From assembly GCA_903923925.1 (NCBI GenBank), contig CAIXZF010000031.1:1-39678 (forward strand): 39,678 bases of DNA, in the 5' to 3' direction. Shown here piece by piece: positions 1 through 9,276 of the stretch (position 1 is the stretch's first letter; every line of letters starts with the position of its first letter). A program made the translations under genes and the position numbers. Below the pieces are notes generated by a model. The model saw only the letters and a list, made by a program, of their open reading frames with translations. It had not been told where the DNA came from and did no database searches. This stretch comes from an uncultured Bacteroidales bacterium. Its GTDB lineage: Bacteria > Bacteroidota > Bacteroidia > Bacteroidales > CAIXZF01.

Positions 1-181
1 GCAGGAGGCAGAAGGCAGAAGGCAGGAGGCAGGAGGCAGGAGGCAGAAGGCAGAAGGCAGGAGGCAGGAGGCAGGAGGCAGGAGGCAGGAGGCAGAAGGC
101 AGGAGGCAGAAGGCAGGAGGCAGGAGGCAGAAGGCAGAAGGCAGAAGGCAGGAGGCAGGAGGCAGTAGGCAGGAGGCAGGA
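1..181. repeat. Heptamer tandem repeat array (GGCAGGA/GGCAGAA)
   Basis: About 25 head-to-tail 7-bp units alternate irregularly between GGCAGGA and GGCAGAA, with one GGCAGTA variant, and run from the window edge to about 181. It is purine-rich on the + strand. The array ends about 50 bp before the nuoH start codon, so it separates nuoH from whatever lies upstream (nuoABCD would be expected). The same unit occurs inverted at the right end of the window and as a two-unit trace at about 39371-39386. It has no spacers of the CRISPR kind. It resembles the short tandemly repeated repetitive sequences found scattered in bacterial intergenic regions. The true left boundary is outside the window. Confidence 0.95.
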
Positions 182-232
182 AAAGGGTATTTAAAATAAT
201 GAAAAGAATTAAAAATCATTTAAACAGAGTAT

Positions 233-1321
233 ATGGCATTTAACATTTATGATTTCACCTCGTTTACGCAATCCATCGACCAGGGCCTGAATTCCGTTAT
301 GCCGGCATTTTGGGCTATGATCACCGAAATGGTGATTATTGGCGTTGCGATTCTTGCGTTTTACGCGTTGGTCGGACTGTTTCTTGTGTATGCCGAACGT
401 AAGGTTTGTGCATTCATGCAGAACAGAGTTGGCCCAAACAGGGTTGGCCCATACGGTATTATCCAGACCATCGCCGACTTGATTAAGCTATTGATGAAAG
501 AGCTCGTCGAGATCAAGAAGGCTGACAAGTTACTGTTTACCATTGCACCCTTTATTGTAATCATTGCTTCATTTATGGCTATAGCAGCTATTCCCTTTGC
601 AAAAGGACTTCATGCAATCGATTTCAATATTGGCGTACTTTATGTTGTAGCAGTTTCGTCGCTTGGGGTTGTTGGCATCCTGATTGCCGGCTGGTCATCG
701 AACAATAAATATTCATTAATCGGTGCAATGCGTAGTGGTGCGCAAATTGTGAGTTACGAACTTTCGGTTGGCTTATCACTAATAACAGCATGTATTCTGG
801 TTGGCAGCCTTCAGCTTTCTACTATTGTTGAAAGCCAGGCCGACGGATGGCTTATTTTCAAAGGGCATATACCCGCTGTTATCGCCTTTCTGATCTACCT
901 TGTTGCCAGTACTGCTGAAACAAACCGCGGACCTTTCGATCTTGCAGAAGCTGAATCAGAACTAACAGCTGGTTTCCATGTGGAATATTCGGGGATCAAA
1001 TTCGCGTTCTTCTTTCTGGCAGAATATATGAATATGTTTATAGTTGCCTCAATTGGTGCAACTATATTCTGGGGTGGCTGGATGCCTTTGCATATCGGAG
1101 GATGGGGATCATTTAATATGGTCATGGATTACATACCACCTTTTGTATGGTATATTGGAAAAACTGCAGTGATCATATGGATAATGATGTGGTTCAAATG
1201 GACCTTCCCTCGTTTGCGTATTGACCAGCTCCTGACTCTGGAATGGAAGTATTTATTACCCATCAACCTGTTCAACATCCTGCTGATGGCATTCATCGTA
1301 CTCATGGGTTGGCATTTTTAA
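233..1321 (+). CDS. nuoH: NADH-quinone oxidoreductase subunit H (NuoH)
   Basis: NuoH forms the quinone-entry end of the complex I membrane arm and contacts the NuoB/NuoD/NuoI connecting module. The 362-residue protein has about eight to nine hydrophobic segments. It carries the family hallmarks [20 protein letters not shown] (about residues 54-73) and [14 protein letters not shown] in the conserved charged loop (about residues 231-244). Length is close to the family norm, with a slightly long N-terminus. The ATG at 233 is chosen because it gives the full-length product; no strong Shine-Dalgarno is visible, as is usual in this phylum. It is the first gene of a nuoH-I-J-K-L-M-N run, and nuoABCD are not in the window. 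Confidence 0.97.
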   Translation: MAFNIYDFTSFTQSIDQGLNSVMPAFWAMITEMVIIGVAILAFYALVGLFLVYAERKVCAFMQNRVGPNRVGPYGIIQTIADLIKLLMKELVEIKKADKLLFTIAPFIVIIASFMAIAAIPFAKGLHAIDFNIGVLYVVAVSSLGVVGILIAGWSSNNKYSLIGAMRSGAQIVSYELSVGLSLITACILVGSLQLSTIVESQADGWLIFKGHIPAVIAFLIYLVASTAETNRGPFDLAEAESELTAGFHVEYSGIKFAFFFLAEYMNMFIVASIGATIFWGGWMPLHIGGWGSFNMVMDYIPPFVWYIGKTAVIIWIMMWFKWTFPRLRIDQLLTLEWKYLLPINLFNILLMAFIVLMGWHF

Positions 1322-1329
1322 TCAAGATT

Positions 1330-1809
1330 ATGAAAGACTTTTTCAACTACTTTTCAGAAATATTTAAAGGGGTGGCATCCTTGTTCAGAGGTATGAGAGT
1401 AACTGGTTATTACTTTTTTCACCCCGGCCAGATTGTAACACAACAGTATCCTGAAAACCGGAAAACACTTGTAATGTTAGACCGGTTTAAAGGAGAAGTT
1501 ATTATGCCTCATAACGAAAACAATGAGCATAAATGCACAGGTTGTGGAATCTGCGAACTTAACTGTCCAAACGGTTCTATTGAAATCATCTCGAAACAGA
1601 TACTGACAGATGAAGGCAAAAAGAAACGTATTATCGATCAGCACATTTACCATCTGGATATGTGCACCTTCTGCAGTTTATGTGTAAAGACCTGTCCATC
1701 AGATGCTTTGGCATGGGGACAAGAATTTGAGCATGCAGTATACGATCGTAGTAAACTTACGAAAGTGCTAAATCAAGCTGGTTCACAATTAATGAAAGGG
1801 GTAGAATAA
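1330..1809 (+). CDS. nuoI: NADH-quinone oxidoreductase subunit I (NuoI), 2x[4Fe-4S]
   Basis: NuoI is the ferredoxin-like subunit carrying clusters N6a and N6b, which pass electrons toward cluster N2 in NuoB. The frame is open further upstream, but the start is placed at ATG 1330. That gives 159 residues, begins 8 bp after the nuoH stop and leaves a normal N-terminal membrane-associating helix. Two complete cluster motifs are visible: C69-x2-C72-x2-C75-x3-C79P and C112-x2-C115-x2-C118-x3-C122P. The stop codon shares one base with the nuoJ start (TAATG), indicating translational coupling. Confidence 0.96.
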   Translation: MKDFFNYFSEIFKGVASLFRGMRVTGYYFFHPGQIVTQQYPENRKTLVMLDRFKGEVIMPHNENNEHKCTGCGICELNCPNGSIEIISKQILTDEGKKKRIIDQHIYHLDMCTFCSLCVKTCPSDALAWGQEFEHAVYDRSKLTKVLNQAGSQLMKGVE

Positions 1810-2327
1810 TGACAGGAAATCAACTTATGTTTGCGATTTTCGGGATGCTGATTATTATATTCTCCATCCTTACAGTTACCAGCCGCAGGATATTGCGGTC
1901 GGCAGTGTTTCTTCTTTTCGTGTTAGTAAGCACAGCCGGATTATACTTCATGCTTAACTATCAGTTTCTTGCAGCTGTTCAACTTACAGTTTATGCAGGC
2001 GGTATAGTGGTTCTGATCATCTTTTCCATTTTGCTAACCAGCCACATCAGTGAAAAATTTGAAGTTGTTGGGATGAAAAAGCAAATCTTCTCAGGACTCG
2101 CTGCCATAGCCGGTATAATTCTAACAATCAGCACTATACTTCAAACTGAATTTAAAGCAACAGAGGTAGCTGCAAAAGAAGTTGACATGGAAGCTATCGG
2201 TCTCAGTTTGCTGAACTATGGAGAAAACGGATTCGTACTTCCATTTGAGGTTATTTCAATTCTTTTACTGGCAGCAATGATTGCAGCAATCGTTATTGCC
2301 AAAAAAGGTAAAACTCAGAAACCATGA
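1809..2327 (+). CDS. nuoJ: NADH-quinone oxidoreductase subunit J (NuoJ)
   Basis: NuoJ is a small membrane-arm subunit next to NuoK and NuoA, near the first proton channel. The 172-residue protein has about five hydrophobic helices. The family core VQLTVYAGGIVVLIIF lies around residues 57-72, which corresponds to the conserved bulged helix of NuoJ. The start overlaps the nuoI stop by one base, and the end overlaps the nuoK start by 4 bp (ATGA). Confidence 0.95.
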   Translation: MTGNQLMFAIFGMLIIIFSILTVTSRRILRSAVFLLFVLVSTAGLYFMLNYQFLAAVQLTVYAGGIVVLIIFSILLTSHISEKFEVVGMKKQIFSGLAAIAGIILTISTILQTEFKATEVAAKEVDMEAIGLSLLNYGENGFVLPFEVISILLLAAMIAAIVIAKKGKTQKP

Positions 2328-2641
2328 ACACAGGAATACCATTAGAATATTTTTTGATCCTTGCCTCGGTAATGTTTTTCGTGGGGATCTACGGATTTTT
2401 AACGCGCCGCAACCTTATCACTATCCTGATGTCGGTTGAATTAGTACTTAATTCAGTGAATATCAATTTTCTGGCTTTCAACAAGTACCTTTTTCCGGAT
2501 CAGTTCCAGGGGCAATTCTTTGGATTAATAATTATAGCAGTAGCAGCAGCAGAAGCAGCAGTGGCAATTGCTATTATTATTAATATTTACAGGCATTTTA
2601 CCACAATTAATGTGGAAGATGTTGATCAAATGAAGTTTTAA
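2324..2641 (+). CDS. nuoK: NADH-quinone oxidoreductase subunit K (NuoK)
   Basis: NuoK is an MrpC-like three-helix subunit of the proton-pumping membrane arm. The 105-residue length is typical. The two membrane glutamates of this family are visible, E39 in the LMSVELVLNS motif and E77 in the AVAAAEAAVA motif. It overlaps nuoJ by 4 bp. A 52-bp AT-rich gap follows before nuoL, the first real gap in the operon; no terminator is seen there. Confidence 0.95.
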   Translation: MNTGIPLEYFLILASVMFFVGIYGFLTRRNLITILMSVELVLNSVNINFLAFNKYLFPDQFQGQFFGLIIIAVAAAEAAVAIAIIINIYRHFTTINVEDVDQMKF

Positions 2642-2693
2642 AAGACGCTACGCGCAACTTAAATTAAGTAATTAATTATCAGACAAATACAAT

Positions 2694-4619
2694 ATGATGG
2701 ATTTAAGCATTAGCATTTGGATACCGCTGATACCGCTCTTCATGTTTCTTTTGATCGGCTTGTTTGGACATCGTTTCAAACCTCTGGTGTCCGGCGTCAT
2801 GGGAACTATCGGGCTTGGTGTTGTAGCCATCCTTTCGTATACAATTGCCTACCAGTACTTCTTTGTTCAGGGTAAGGTTGATGGTGTATACCATAAAATA
2901 ATAGCATTTAACACAGTTTGGCTAAACCTTACAGACAAGCTGCATATCGATCTTGGTGTTCTTCTCGATCCGATAGCAGCCATGATGCTTGTTGTTGTTT
3001 CAACAGTATCGTTTATGGTTCACCTTTATAGCATTGGGTATATGCACGGGGAAAAGGGCTTTCACAGGTTCTTTGCTTTCCTGTCGTTATTCTCATTTTC
3101 TATGCTTGGGCTGGTACTGGCAACAAATATTTTCCAGATGTACATATTCTGGGAACTTGTAGGGGTTTCGTCATTCCTGCTTATTGGTTTTTACTATACA
3201 AAACCGTCAGCAGTTGCCGCCTCCAAGAAAGCATTTATTGTAACACGTTTTGCCGACCTGGGATTCCTTATCGGCATCCTGATACTTTCATTTATCACCG
3301 GCACATTCGATTTTATTACCTTAACAGATACCTCCGGTGAGGCAATTCGCCAGGGTGCCACTATCGGCTTTCTCGGAATGTCTGTAATGACATGGGCGAT
3401 GTTGCTCATTTTCATGGGAGGTGCAGGAAAATCAGCCATGTTCCCATTACACATCTGGCTACCGGATGCTATGGAAGGCCCTACTCCTGTTTCGGCACTT
3501 ATCCACGCAGCTACTATGGTTGTAGCCGGTGTTTACCTGGTTGCAAGGATGTTCCCTGTTTTCCATACATCTGCTCCGCATGCACTCGAAATAATTGCAT
3601 GGATTGGCGGATTTACTTCATTATTTGCTGCGGTTATCGCATGTACTCAATTGGATATCAAACGCGTGCTTGCATTCTCCACTCTTTCGCAGATCGGGTA
3701 TATGATGCTGGCGCTGGGTGTTTCGGGTTATGGTGGTGAAGAAGGCCTCGGATTTATGGCTTCAAACTTCCATCTATTCACACACGCTATGTTTAAAGCC
3801 TTGTTATTCCTTGGTGCAGGAGCTGTTATTCACGCAGTTCACAGTAATGTTATGAATGAAATGGGCGGACTGCGCAAATATTTACCCATCACACATATCA
3901 CATTTCTTATTGCCTGTCTTACTATTGCCGGAGTTCCTCCATTTTCAGGCTTCTGGAGCAAGGACGAAATCCTGGTAGCAGCCTTCCATTTCAACAAAAT
4001 TTTATTTGCTGTTGAATATGCTGTTGCAGGTTTAACTGCTTTTTACATGTTCCGCTTATATTTCACAGTATTCTGGGGCAAGGACGACCGTCATTATCAT
4101 CATACACCACATGAGTCACCATTAACCATGACGATTCCTCTGATGCTTCTGGCTGTTGCTTCAATTTTCGCCGGTTTTATTCCGTTCACAGAACTTGTAA
4201 CTTCTGATGGTGCAGCCTTCGAACCTCATATTGATTATATGATTGCAGTACCTTCAGTTTTAATAGGTATCGTGGGAATTATCGTTGCCATGGTAATGTA
4301 CCGTAAAGAAAACGGCATGCCAGAAAAAATGGCAAACAATCTCAAATACTTGTATAAATGGTCCTTTAATAAATTCTATATTGATGAAGTTTACATGTTC
4401 ATCACCAAGAAGATCATTTTCAACTATATCTCCAGACCGGTAGCCTGGTTCGACCGTCATATTATCGATGGCACCATGAACGGTATTGCAGGCGTAACCA
4501 ACCTGGTATCTTTCGAGATCCGGGGGTTCCAGTCAGGTCAATTACAGAAATATGCCTTTGTATTTGTAACAAGCGCATTAGCTCTGGTATTGGCATTCAT
4601 TTATTTATGGACAAATTAA
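2694..4619 (+). CDS. nuoL: NADH-quinone oxidoreductase subunit L (NuoL)
   Basis: NuoL is the distal antiporter-like proton-pumping subunit, with the long lateral helix that braces the membrane arm. The 641-residue protein is highly hydrophobic. It shows the family motifs IFWELVGVSSFLLIGFYY with the key glutamate E154, GGAGKSAMFPLHIWLPDAMEGP-type sequence around residues 242-263 with the conserved lysine, and a C-terminal extension ending in a hydrophobic helix. Two adjacent ATGs (2694 and 2697) make the exact start ambiguous by one residue. A 13-bp gap follows before nuoM. Confidence 0.96.
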   Translation: MMDLSISIWIPLIPLFMFLLIGLFGHRFKPLVSGVMGTIGLGVVAILSYTIAYQYFFVQGKVDGVYHKIIAFNTVWLNLTDKLHIDLGVLLDPIAAMMLVVVSTVSFMVHLYSIGYMHGEKGFHRFFAFLSLFSFSMLGLVLATNIFQMYIFWELVGVSSFLLIGFYYTKPSAVAASKKAFIVTRFADLGFLIGILILSFITGTFDFITLTDTSGEAIRQGATIGFLGMSVMTWAMLLIFMGGAGKSAMFPLHIWLPDAMEGPTPVSALIHAATMVVAGVYLVARMFPVFHTSAPHALEIIAWIGGFTSLFAAVIACTQLDIKRVLAFSTLSQIGYMMLALGVSGYGGEEGLGFMASNFHLFTHAMFKALLFLGAGAVIHAVHSNVMNEMGGLRKYLPITHITFLIACLTIAGVPPFSGFWSKDEILVAAFHFNKILFAVEYAVAGLTAFYMFRLYFTVFWGKDDRHYHHTPHESPLTMTIPLMLLAVASIFAGFIPFTELVTSDGAAFEPHIDYMIAVPSVLIGIVGIIVAMVMYRKENGMPEKMANNLKYLYKWSFNKFYIDEVYMFITKKIIFNYISRPVAWFDRHIIDGTMNGIAGVTNLVSFEIRGFQSGQLQKYAFVFVTSALALVLAFIYLWTN

Positions 4620-4632
4620 ACAGATTCAATCA

Positions 4633-6132
4633 ATGGATTTTCTCTCACTATTCGTTATAGTCCCTTTCCTTACAGTTGTAGGGATCGTTTTTTGCAAGGA
4701 CTTTAAACAGGTAAGATTAACAGCAGCAATTGGCATGACTATTCAGTTAGGACTTGCAGTTGCGCTGATTTTCATGTACCTGGCAGAACGCAAGGCAGGA
4801 AATATGGCTGAAATGCTCTTTATGGCAGATTACGTCTGGTTCCCGAGTCTCAATATCCGTTATGCAATCGGGGTAGACGGTATTTCCGTGGCCATGATTG
4901 GATTGACTGCTGTTGTTGTTATAACAGGAATTTTAGCTTCATGGGAGGTACAACACCTATCACGTGAGTTTTTCATCTCTCTGATTCTGCTTGCCACAGG
5001 AGTTTTTGGCTTCTTCATCACAATCGATCTTTTCTCGATGTTCTTGTTTTATGAACTCGCAGTTATCCCGATGTACCTTCTTATTGGTTTATGGGGTACC
5101 GGACCTAAAGAATACAGTGCTATGAAGCTGACGCTCATGCTCATGGGGGGTTCTGCACTTTTACTTGTTGGCATCTTCGGTTTGTATTTCAATTCTAACC
5201 CTGATGGTGGTCAACTTACGTTCCACATCCTGGAAATCAGCAAGGTTCATATTGATCCAATGGCACAACGCTTTTTCTTCCCCTTCACTTTTGTAGGATT
5301 CGGAGTTCTTGGTGCAATGTTCCCGCTTCACACATGGTCACCTGACGGTCACTCTTCGGCACCTACAGCAGTTTCAATGTTGCACGCAGGTGTACTTATG
5401 AAACTCGGTGGTTACGGTTGTTTCCGTGTAGCTATCTTCTTAATGCCGGATGCAGCACATGAACTGGGCTGGATCTTCCTGATTCTTACCACTATCAGTG
5501 TTGTGTATGGTGCTTTCGGAGCTATTCAGCAGAAAGACCTTAAATACATCAATGCATATTCATCAGTAAGTCACTGCGGACTTGTTCTCTTTGCTATTCT
5601 GATGATGAACAAAACTTCAATGAACGGTGCTATCCTTCAGATGATCTCACACGGTCTTATGACAGCCCTTTTCTTCGCATTAATCGGGATGATCTATGGC
5701 AGAACACATACGCGACTTATCAATGAAATGGGTGGACTTATGAAAATTATCCCCTTTCTTGGCGTAGTTTATGTTATCGCTGGTCTTGCGTCCCTTGGTC
5801 TTCCTGGTTTAAGTGGTTTTGTTGCTGAAATGACAATTTTTATTGGTTCATTTCAACATACAGACACATTCCACAGAGTATGCACTATTGTAGCCACCTC
5901 ATCCATTGTAATTACAGCTGTATACATTTTACGTGTTGTAGGAATTTTATTGATGGGGCCAATTAAGAATAAAGAGTTCGAAAATCTTGGTGATGCTAAA
6001 TGGTTTGAACGTCTTTCGCTTGGTACACTCGTTGTGGTAATTGCAAGTATTGGTCTTGCTCCACTGTGGTTATCAAATATGATAAACGACAGCCTGGTGC
6101 CAATCATCGAGAAATTAACGATGAATCTTTAA
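4633..6132 (+). CDS. nuoM: NADH-quinone oxidoreductase subunit M (NuoM)
   Basis: NuoM is the second antiporter-like proton-pumping subunit. The 499-residue protein has the usual 14-helix hydrophobicity. It contains the FYELAVIPMYLLIGLWG motif with its conserved glutamate and the motif MFPLHTWSPDGHSSAPTAVS around residues 231-250. The latter differs from the more usual LPDAH form by SPDGH. Start ATG 4633 follows nuoL by 13 bp, and a 39-bp AT-rich gap separates it from nuoN. Confidence 0.95.
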   Translation: MDFLSLFVIVPFLTVVGIVFCKDFKQVRLTAAIGMTIQLGLAVALIFMYLAERKAGNMAEMLFMADYVWFPSLNIRYAIGVDGISVAMIGLTAVVVITGILASWEVQHLSREFFISLILLATGVFGFFITIDLFSMFLFYELAVIPMYLLIGLWGTGPKEYSAMKLTLMLMGGSALLLVGIFGLYFNSNPDGGQLTFHILEISKVHIDPMAQRFFFPFTFVGFGVLGAMFPLHTWSPDGHSSAPTAVSMLHAGVLMKLGGYGCFRVAIFLMPDAAHELGWIFLILTTISVVYGAFGAIQQKDLKYINAYSSVSHCGLVLFAILMMNKTSMNGAILQMISHGLMTALFFALIGMIYGRTHTRLINEMGGLMKIIPFLGVVYVIAGLASLGLPGLSGFVAEMTIFIGSFQHTDTFHRVCTIVATSSIVITAVYILRVVGILLMGPIKNKEFENLGDAKWFERLSLGTLVVVIASIGLAPLWLSNMINDSLVPIIEKLTMNL

Positions 6133-6171
6133 CAATTAACAGAAATTTAAATTTCAATATAATTCAACACA

Positions 6172-7596
6172 ATGAGGTTAGAAGACTTTTTGTTAATGAG
6201 GCATGAATTATTGCTGACTTTGATCGCAATAATCATACTGATCGCTGAGATTTTCACGGACGACTTCAAAAAGCAGGGCATCCGTCCTTTGTCCATCATT
6301 CTGATGGCAATTGTTACGATCGTCGGCTTTTTACCTGCACCCACGGGCACCCTTTTCGGAGGGATGTACCAGGCAACAGATATGCGTCTGATGATGAAAA
6401 ACATCCTGAATATCGGTGCTTTGATAGTATTCATCCAATCAGCTTCATGGCTGAAAAGCGATGATAATCAGAATAAAGTCAGTGAATTTTTCTTACTGCT
6501 GATTTCGACCCTGATCGGTATGAACTTCATGATCTCCTCCGGAGATTTCCTGATGTTTTACCTCGGACTGGAACTTGCAACCATACCTATTGCCGCACTT
6601 GCTGCTTACGACAGGTACAGTAACAAGAGTTCTGAAGCAGGTATAAAGCTGATTCTGATATCTGCTCTTTCATCGGGAATATTACTATATGGTATTTCCA
6701 TGATCTATGGGACTGTCGGTTCTGTTTATTTCGACAAGGTTTCTGTAGCATACGGAGCAACTCCGCTTCAGATTATGTCGTTCATCTTCTTTTTTACAGG
6801 TATGGCCTTTAAGATCTCTATTGTTCCTTTCCATTTATGGACAGCCGACGTATATGAAGGTGCGCCAGTAAACGTAACTTCCTATTTATCGGTAGTTTCC
6901 AAAGGAGCGGCAGTATTTATTTTCAGCATTATGCTGGTAACTGTTTTCCAGAACATTGCTGCTATGTGGAAAGATGTAATGTGGATAACTGCTGCAATTA
7001 CAATGACTTTAGGGAACCTGTTTGCGATGCGGCAGAATAACCTCAAGCGTTTCCTTGCCTTCTCCTCAATTTCCCAGGCTGGTTTTATCATGCTTGGTAT
7101 TATTGGAGGATCAGAACTTGGTATGGCTGCAGTTGTTTATTACATTTTGGTTTACATTTTCTCTAATCTTGGTGCTTTCGGCGTGATTGCCGCAATATCT
7201 AATGCTTCAGGAGGCAAAGAAAATATGAGCGATTATGATGGCTTATATAAAACAAACCCGGCTTTATCGCTCACATTAACGCTTGCATTATTTTCTCTGG
7301 CAGGGATCCCTCCTGTTGCAGGTTTTTTTGGTAAATTCTTCCTTTTCACTGCTGTTGCAGAAAAAGGATATTGGTGGCTGCTAACAATAGCTGTATTGAA
7401 TACGATTATCTCACTTTACTATTATTTACTGCCGGTTAAAGCCATGTTTATCAACAAAGCAGAAACTTCGATAGCCTATTTCAAAAGCGACGGATGGACT
7501 AAAGTAGGGCTTATTATCTGCGTTGCGGGTATGGTAATTGTAGGTTTTGCCAGTGTTATTTTTGAATATATCAGGACTTTATCATTTGGGTTATAG
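6172..7596 (+). CDS. nuoN: NADH-quinone oxidoreductase subunit N (NuoN)
   Basis: NuoN is the antiporter-like proton-pumping subunit nearest the NuoK/J/A/H part of the arm. The 474-residue protein has the motifs FYLGLELATIPIAALAAY (conserved glutamate), MAFKISIVPFHLWTADVYEG around residues 205-224 and SLAGIPPVAGFFGKFFLF in the late helices. It is the last canonical nuo gene in the run. Only 43 bp separate its stop from the next start, with no terminator-like hairpin, so transcription probably continues into the following redox genes. Confidence 0.96.
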   Translation: MRLEDFLLMRHELLLTLIAIIILIAEIFTDDFKKQGIRPLSIILMAIVTIVGFLPAPTGTLFGGMYQATDMRLMMKNILNIGALIVFIQSASWLKSDDNQNKVSEFFLLLISTLIGMNFMISSGDFLMFYLGLELATIPIAALAAYDRYSNKSSEAGIKLILISALSSGILLYGISMIYGTVGSVYFDKVSVAYGATPLQIMSFIFFFTGMAFKISIVPFHLWTADVYEGAPVNVTSYLSVVSKGAAVFIFSIMLVTVFQNIAAMWKDVMWITAAITMTLGNLFAMRQNNLKRFLAFSSISQAGFIMLGIIGGSELGMAAVVYYILVYIFSNLGAFGVIAAISNASGGKENMSDYDGLYKTNPALSLTLTLALFSLAGIPPVAGFFGKFFLFTAVAEKGYWWLLTIAVLNTIISLYYYLLPVKAMFINKAETSIAYFKSDGWTKVGLIICVAGMVIVGFASVIFEYIRTLSFGL

Positions 7597-7639
7597 CTTG
7601 ATTCCACTGCGTTTCAAATACACCCCAAAACTAAATATT

Positions 7640-7981
7640 ATGGGAAATTTAACAAAAGGTAAGCATGTTATTCAGGAATTCGACGGTGTACGTTGTACAG
7701 TTGTTGAAACAGGAATTGGTTCTGAAAGGATGAACTTCCTGAAAGGTATTCTTGAAGCCAATAAGCTTGAAGTTAAAACGACGATTGAAAAGCAGGAAGA
7801 TGCTGCTGATAAATATTCGATTGGTGTTACTGATTTAGTTTTTAATCCTGTGATGGCAATCTATGCCAGAAAACTGTTTATGGAAGACGGCAGGATTATC
7901 ACAGCAGCTTTCTGGAACCAGCAAACCGATTATATTGATCCTCGTTACTGGCGTTTCAAGATCAGGAAAGAGAATACGTAA
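7640..7981 (+). CDS. Conserved-looking small protein of unknown function between nuoN and flxD
   Basis: I do not recognise this 113-residue protein. It appears soluble, has no cysteines, no signal peptide and no membrane helix, and reads as a mixed alpha/beta domain. A GIGSERMNFLKGILEANK helix lies early in the protein, and the C-terminal half is rich in aromatics (FWNQQTDYIDPRYWRFKI). The frame is open upstream, but ATG 7640 is preferred because it lies after the nuoN stop and starts a compact domain. Its position between nuoN and the Flx-type genes suggests an accessory or assembly role for one of these complexes. That is inference from context only. Confidence 0.75.
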   Translation: MGNLTKGKHVIQEFDGVRCTVVETGIGSERMNFLKGILEANKLEVKTTIEKQEDAADKYSIGVTDLVFNPVMAIYARKLFMEDGRIITAAFWNQQTDYIDPRYWRFKIRKENT

Positions 7982-8024
7982 CATTATGTTGTTCAACTCA
8001 TTATACTAAGCTAATATTAACGCT

Positions 8025-8477
8025 ATGGCTGAATTTGAACCAAGGATTGTGGCATTTGTGTGCAATTGGTGCACCTATGCCGGCGCCGACCTTACAGGTA
8101 CCAGCCGCATCAAGTATGCAACCAATGTGAGGATAATCCGATTCCCGTGTACAGGCAGGATCGATTTTATGCTTCTGCTTAAGGCTTTTGGAAATGGAGC
8201 TGATGGTGTAATGATTTCAGGCTGTCATCCGAACGACTGCCATTACACTTCTGGTAACTTCCATGCCCGCAGGCGCTGGATGATATTCCGCCGCCTGCTC
8301 GACTTTGCAGGAATCGACCACAGGAGAATTATTTTCTCATGGGTTTCTGCTGCCGAAGGTGCCAAATGGGCACAGGTTGTAAATACTGCTGTTGAAGAAT
8401 TCCGTCAGCTCGGACCTTATGACAATTATCACGCGGCTTCCAAAGAGCCATTGGAAAGAGAGGTAATCAATGGATGA
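8025..8477 (+). CDS. flxD: FlxD/MvhD-like [2Fe-2S] electron-transfer protein
   Basis: The protein belongs to the MvhD/FlpD family, whose members carry a [2Fe-2S] cluster and hand electrons from a hydrogenase or an NADH-oxidising module to HdrA. At 150 residues it matches the stand-alone form. Family motifs are intact: C13NWCTYAGAD, the C42 of RFPCTGRID, and GCHPNDCHYTSGN with C67 and C72. The gene heads a flxD-C-B-A order and overlaps flxC by 8 bp. In Desulfovibrio the equivalent flxABCD works with HdrABC as an NADH dehydrogenase/heterodisulfide reductase; no HdrABC is present here. The family assignment is firm, and the Flx name rests on the four-gene set. Confidence 0.88.
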   Translation: MAEFEPRIVAFVCNWCTYAGADLTGTSRIKYATNVRIIRFPCTGRIDFMLLLKAFGNGADGVMISGCHPNDCHYTSGNFHARRRWMIFRRLLDFAGIDHRRIIFSWVSAAEGAKWAQVVNTAVEEFRQLGPYDNYHAASKEPLEREVING

Positions 8478-9273
8478 TCTCAGAAAGAAAGCTAAAGATT
8501 TACTTGAAAGTCAAGCTGTTAATGTAATTATCGGTTATGGCGAAGGAACTTCTGGAGCAGTTCGGGCAATTTTTCCCCGTAAAGCTGAAGAAACCGACAA
8601 GCTTATCTATGATGACAGGTGCACTCAGAACCTCGCTGTTTACCTGATGAAGCACGAAATTAAGCATATGGAGAAAAAGGGCATTGTTGCTACTATTCCT
8701 GCAATGCGTAGTATTCTTCAGGTTGCTTCCGAATATCAGCTCAAAGAAGACGAACTGGTAATACTTGGAATTGGCCCGGATGGCAAGCTTGTTGATATTC
8801 CCGGTTTCAAAGCCATGGAAGACTACCTTGCTACCCAGGATTTTGGCATACAAGAGGATGACAAAGCAATACTCCGCAAAATCGATGCAATGAGCATGGA
8901 GGAGCGCTGGAGTTTCTGGAAAGACGAACTTTCGCCCTGCTTTAAATGCTATGCCTGTCGCGCTGCCTGTCCAATGTGCTATTGCACCCGTTGTTTTGTA
9001 GAAGTTAACACTCCACAATGGATTCCGATATCAGCCAATGAAATCGGAAATTTTGAGTGGCACCTCTTAAGGGCTATGCACCTTGCAGGTCGTTGCATCA
9101 ATTGCGGCGAATGCGGTCGTGCCTGCCCATTGGAAATCCCAATCCATCTTCTTACATATAAGATGACTGAGGATGTTCAAACTGATTTTGGCGTGACGGC
9201 AGGTTTAAAAGCCGACATGCCTTCCGTACTCTCAACATACAAACTGGAAGATAAAGAAACCTTCATCCGTTAA
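8470..9273 (+). CDS. flxC: FlxC-like 4Fe-4S dicluster protein
   Basis: This is a 267-residue iron-sulfur protein. The N-terminal ~150 residues lack cysteine clusters. The C-terminal part has a cysteine-dense block (C157, C160, C163, C167, followed by C170, C172, C175) and a second motif C209-x2-C212-x2-C215-x3-C219P, consistent with two [4Fe-4S] clusters and possibly an extra site. It lies in register between the MvhD-like and the FlxB-like genes, overlapping the former by 8 bp and leaving 3 bp to the latter. Its expected role is electron relay between the flavin subunit and FlxD. It could also be described as an HdrA-/FrhB-associated ferredoxin-like protein. Confidence 0.82.
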   Translation: MDDLRKKAKDLLESQAVNVIIGYGEGTSGAVRAIFPRKAEETDKLIYDDRCTQNLAVYLMKHEIKHMEKKGIVATIPAMRSILQVASEYQLKEDELVILGIGPDGKLVDIPGFKAMEDYLATQDFGIQEDDKAILRKIDAMSMEERWSFWKDELSPCFKCYACRAACPMCYCTRCFVEVNTPQWIPISANEIGNFEWHLLRAMHLAGRCINCGECGRACPLEIPIHLLTYKMTEDVQTDFGVTAGLKADMPSVLSTYKLEDKETFIR

Positions 9274-9276
9274 GCC

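Noticed and set aside
1-181. The left heptamer array as a CRISPR array
   Set aside because: The units are 7 bp, contiguous and without unique spacers, and no cas genes are present.
1243-1329. An upstream extension of NuoI to position 1243
   Set aside because: It would overlap nuoH by about 80 bp and add a non-homologous tail; ATG 1330 gives the normal family N-terminus.
3392-3739. A 115-codon alternate frame inside nuoL
   Set aside because: It is a cysteine-rich shadow of the NuoL coding sequence with no recognisable protein features.
7547-7639. An upstream extension of the small protein after nuoN
   Set aside because: It overlaps the end of nuoN, and the added residues are the shifted translation of that gene.
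8500-9018. A 172-codon antisense frame over the FlxC-like gene
   Set aside because: It is opposite a gene with clear cluster motifs and tight operon spacing; there is no supporting start context or homology.
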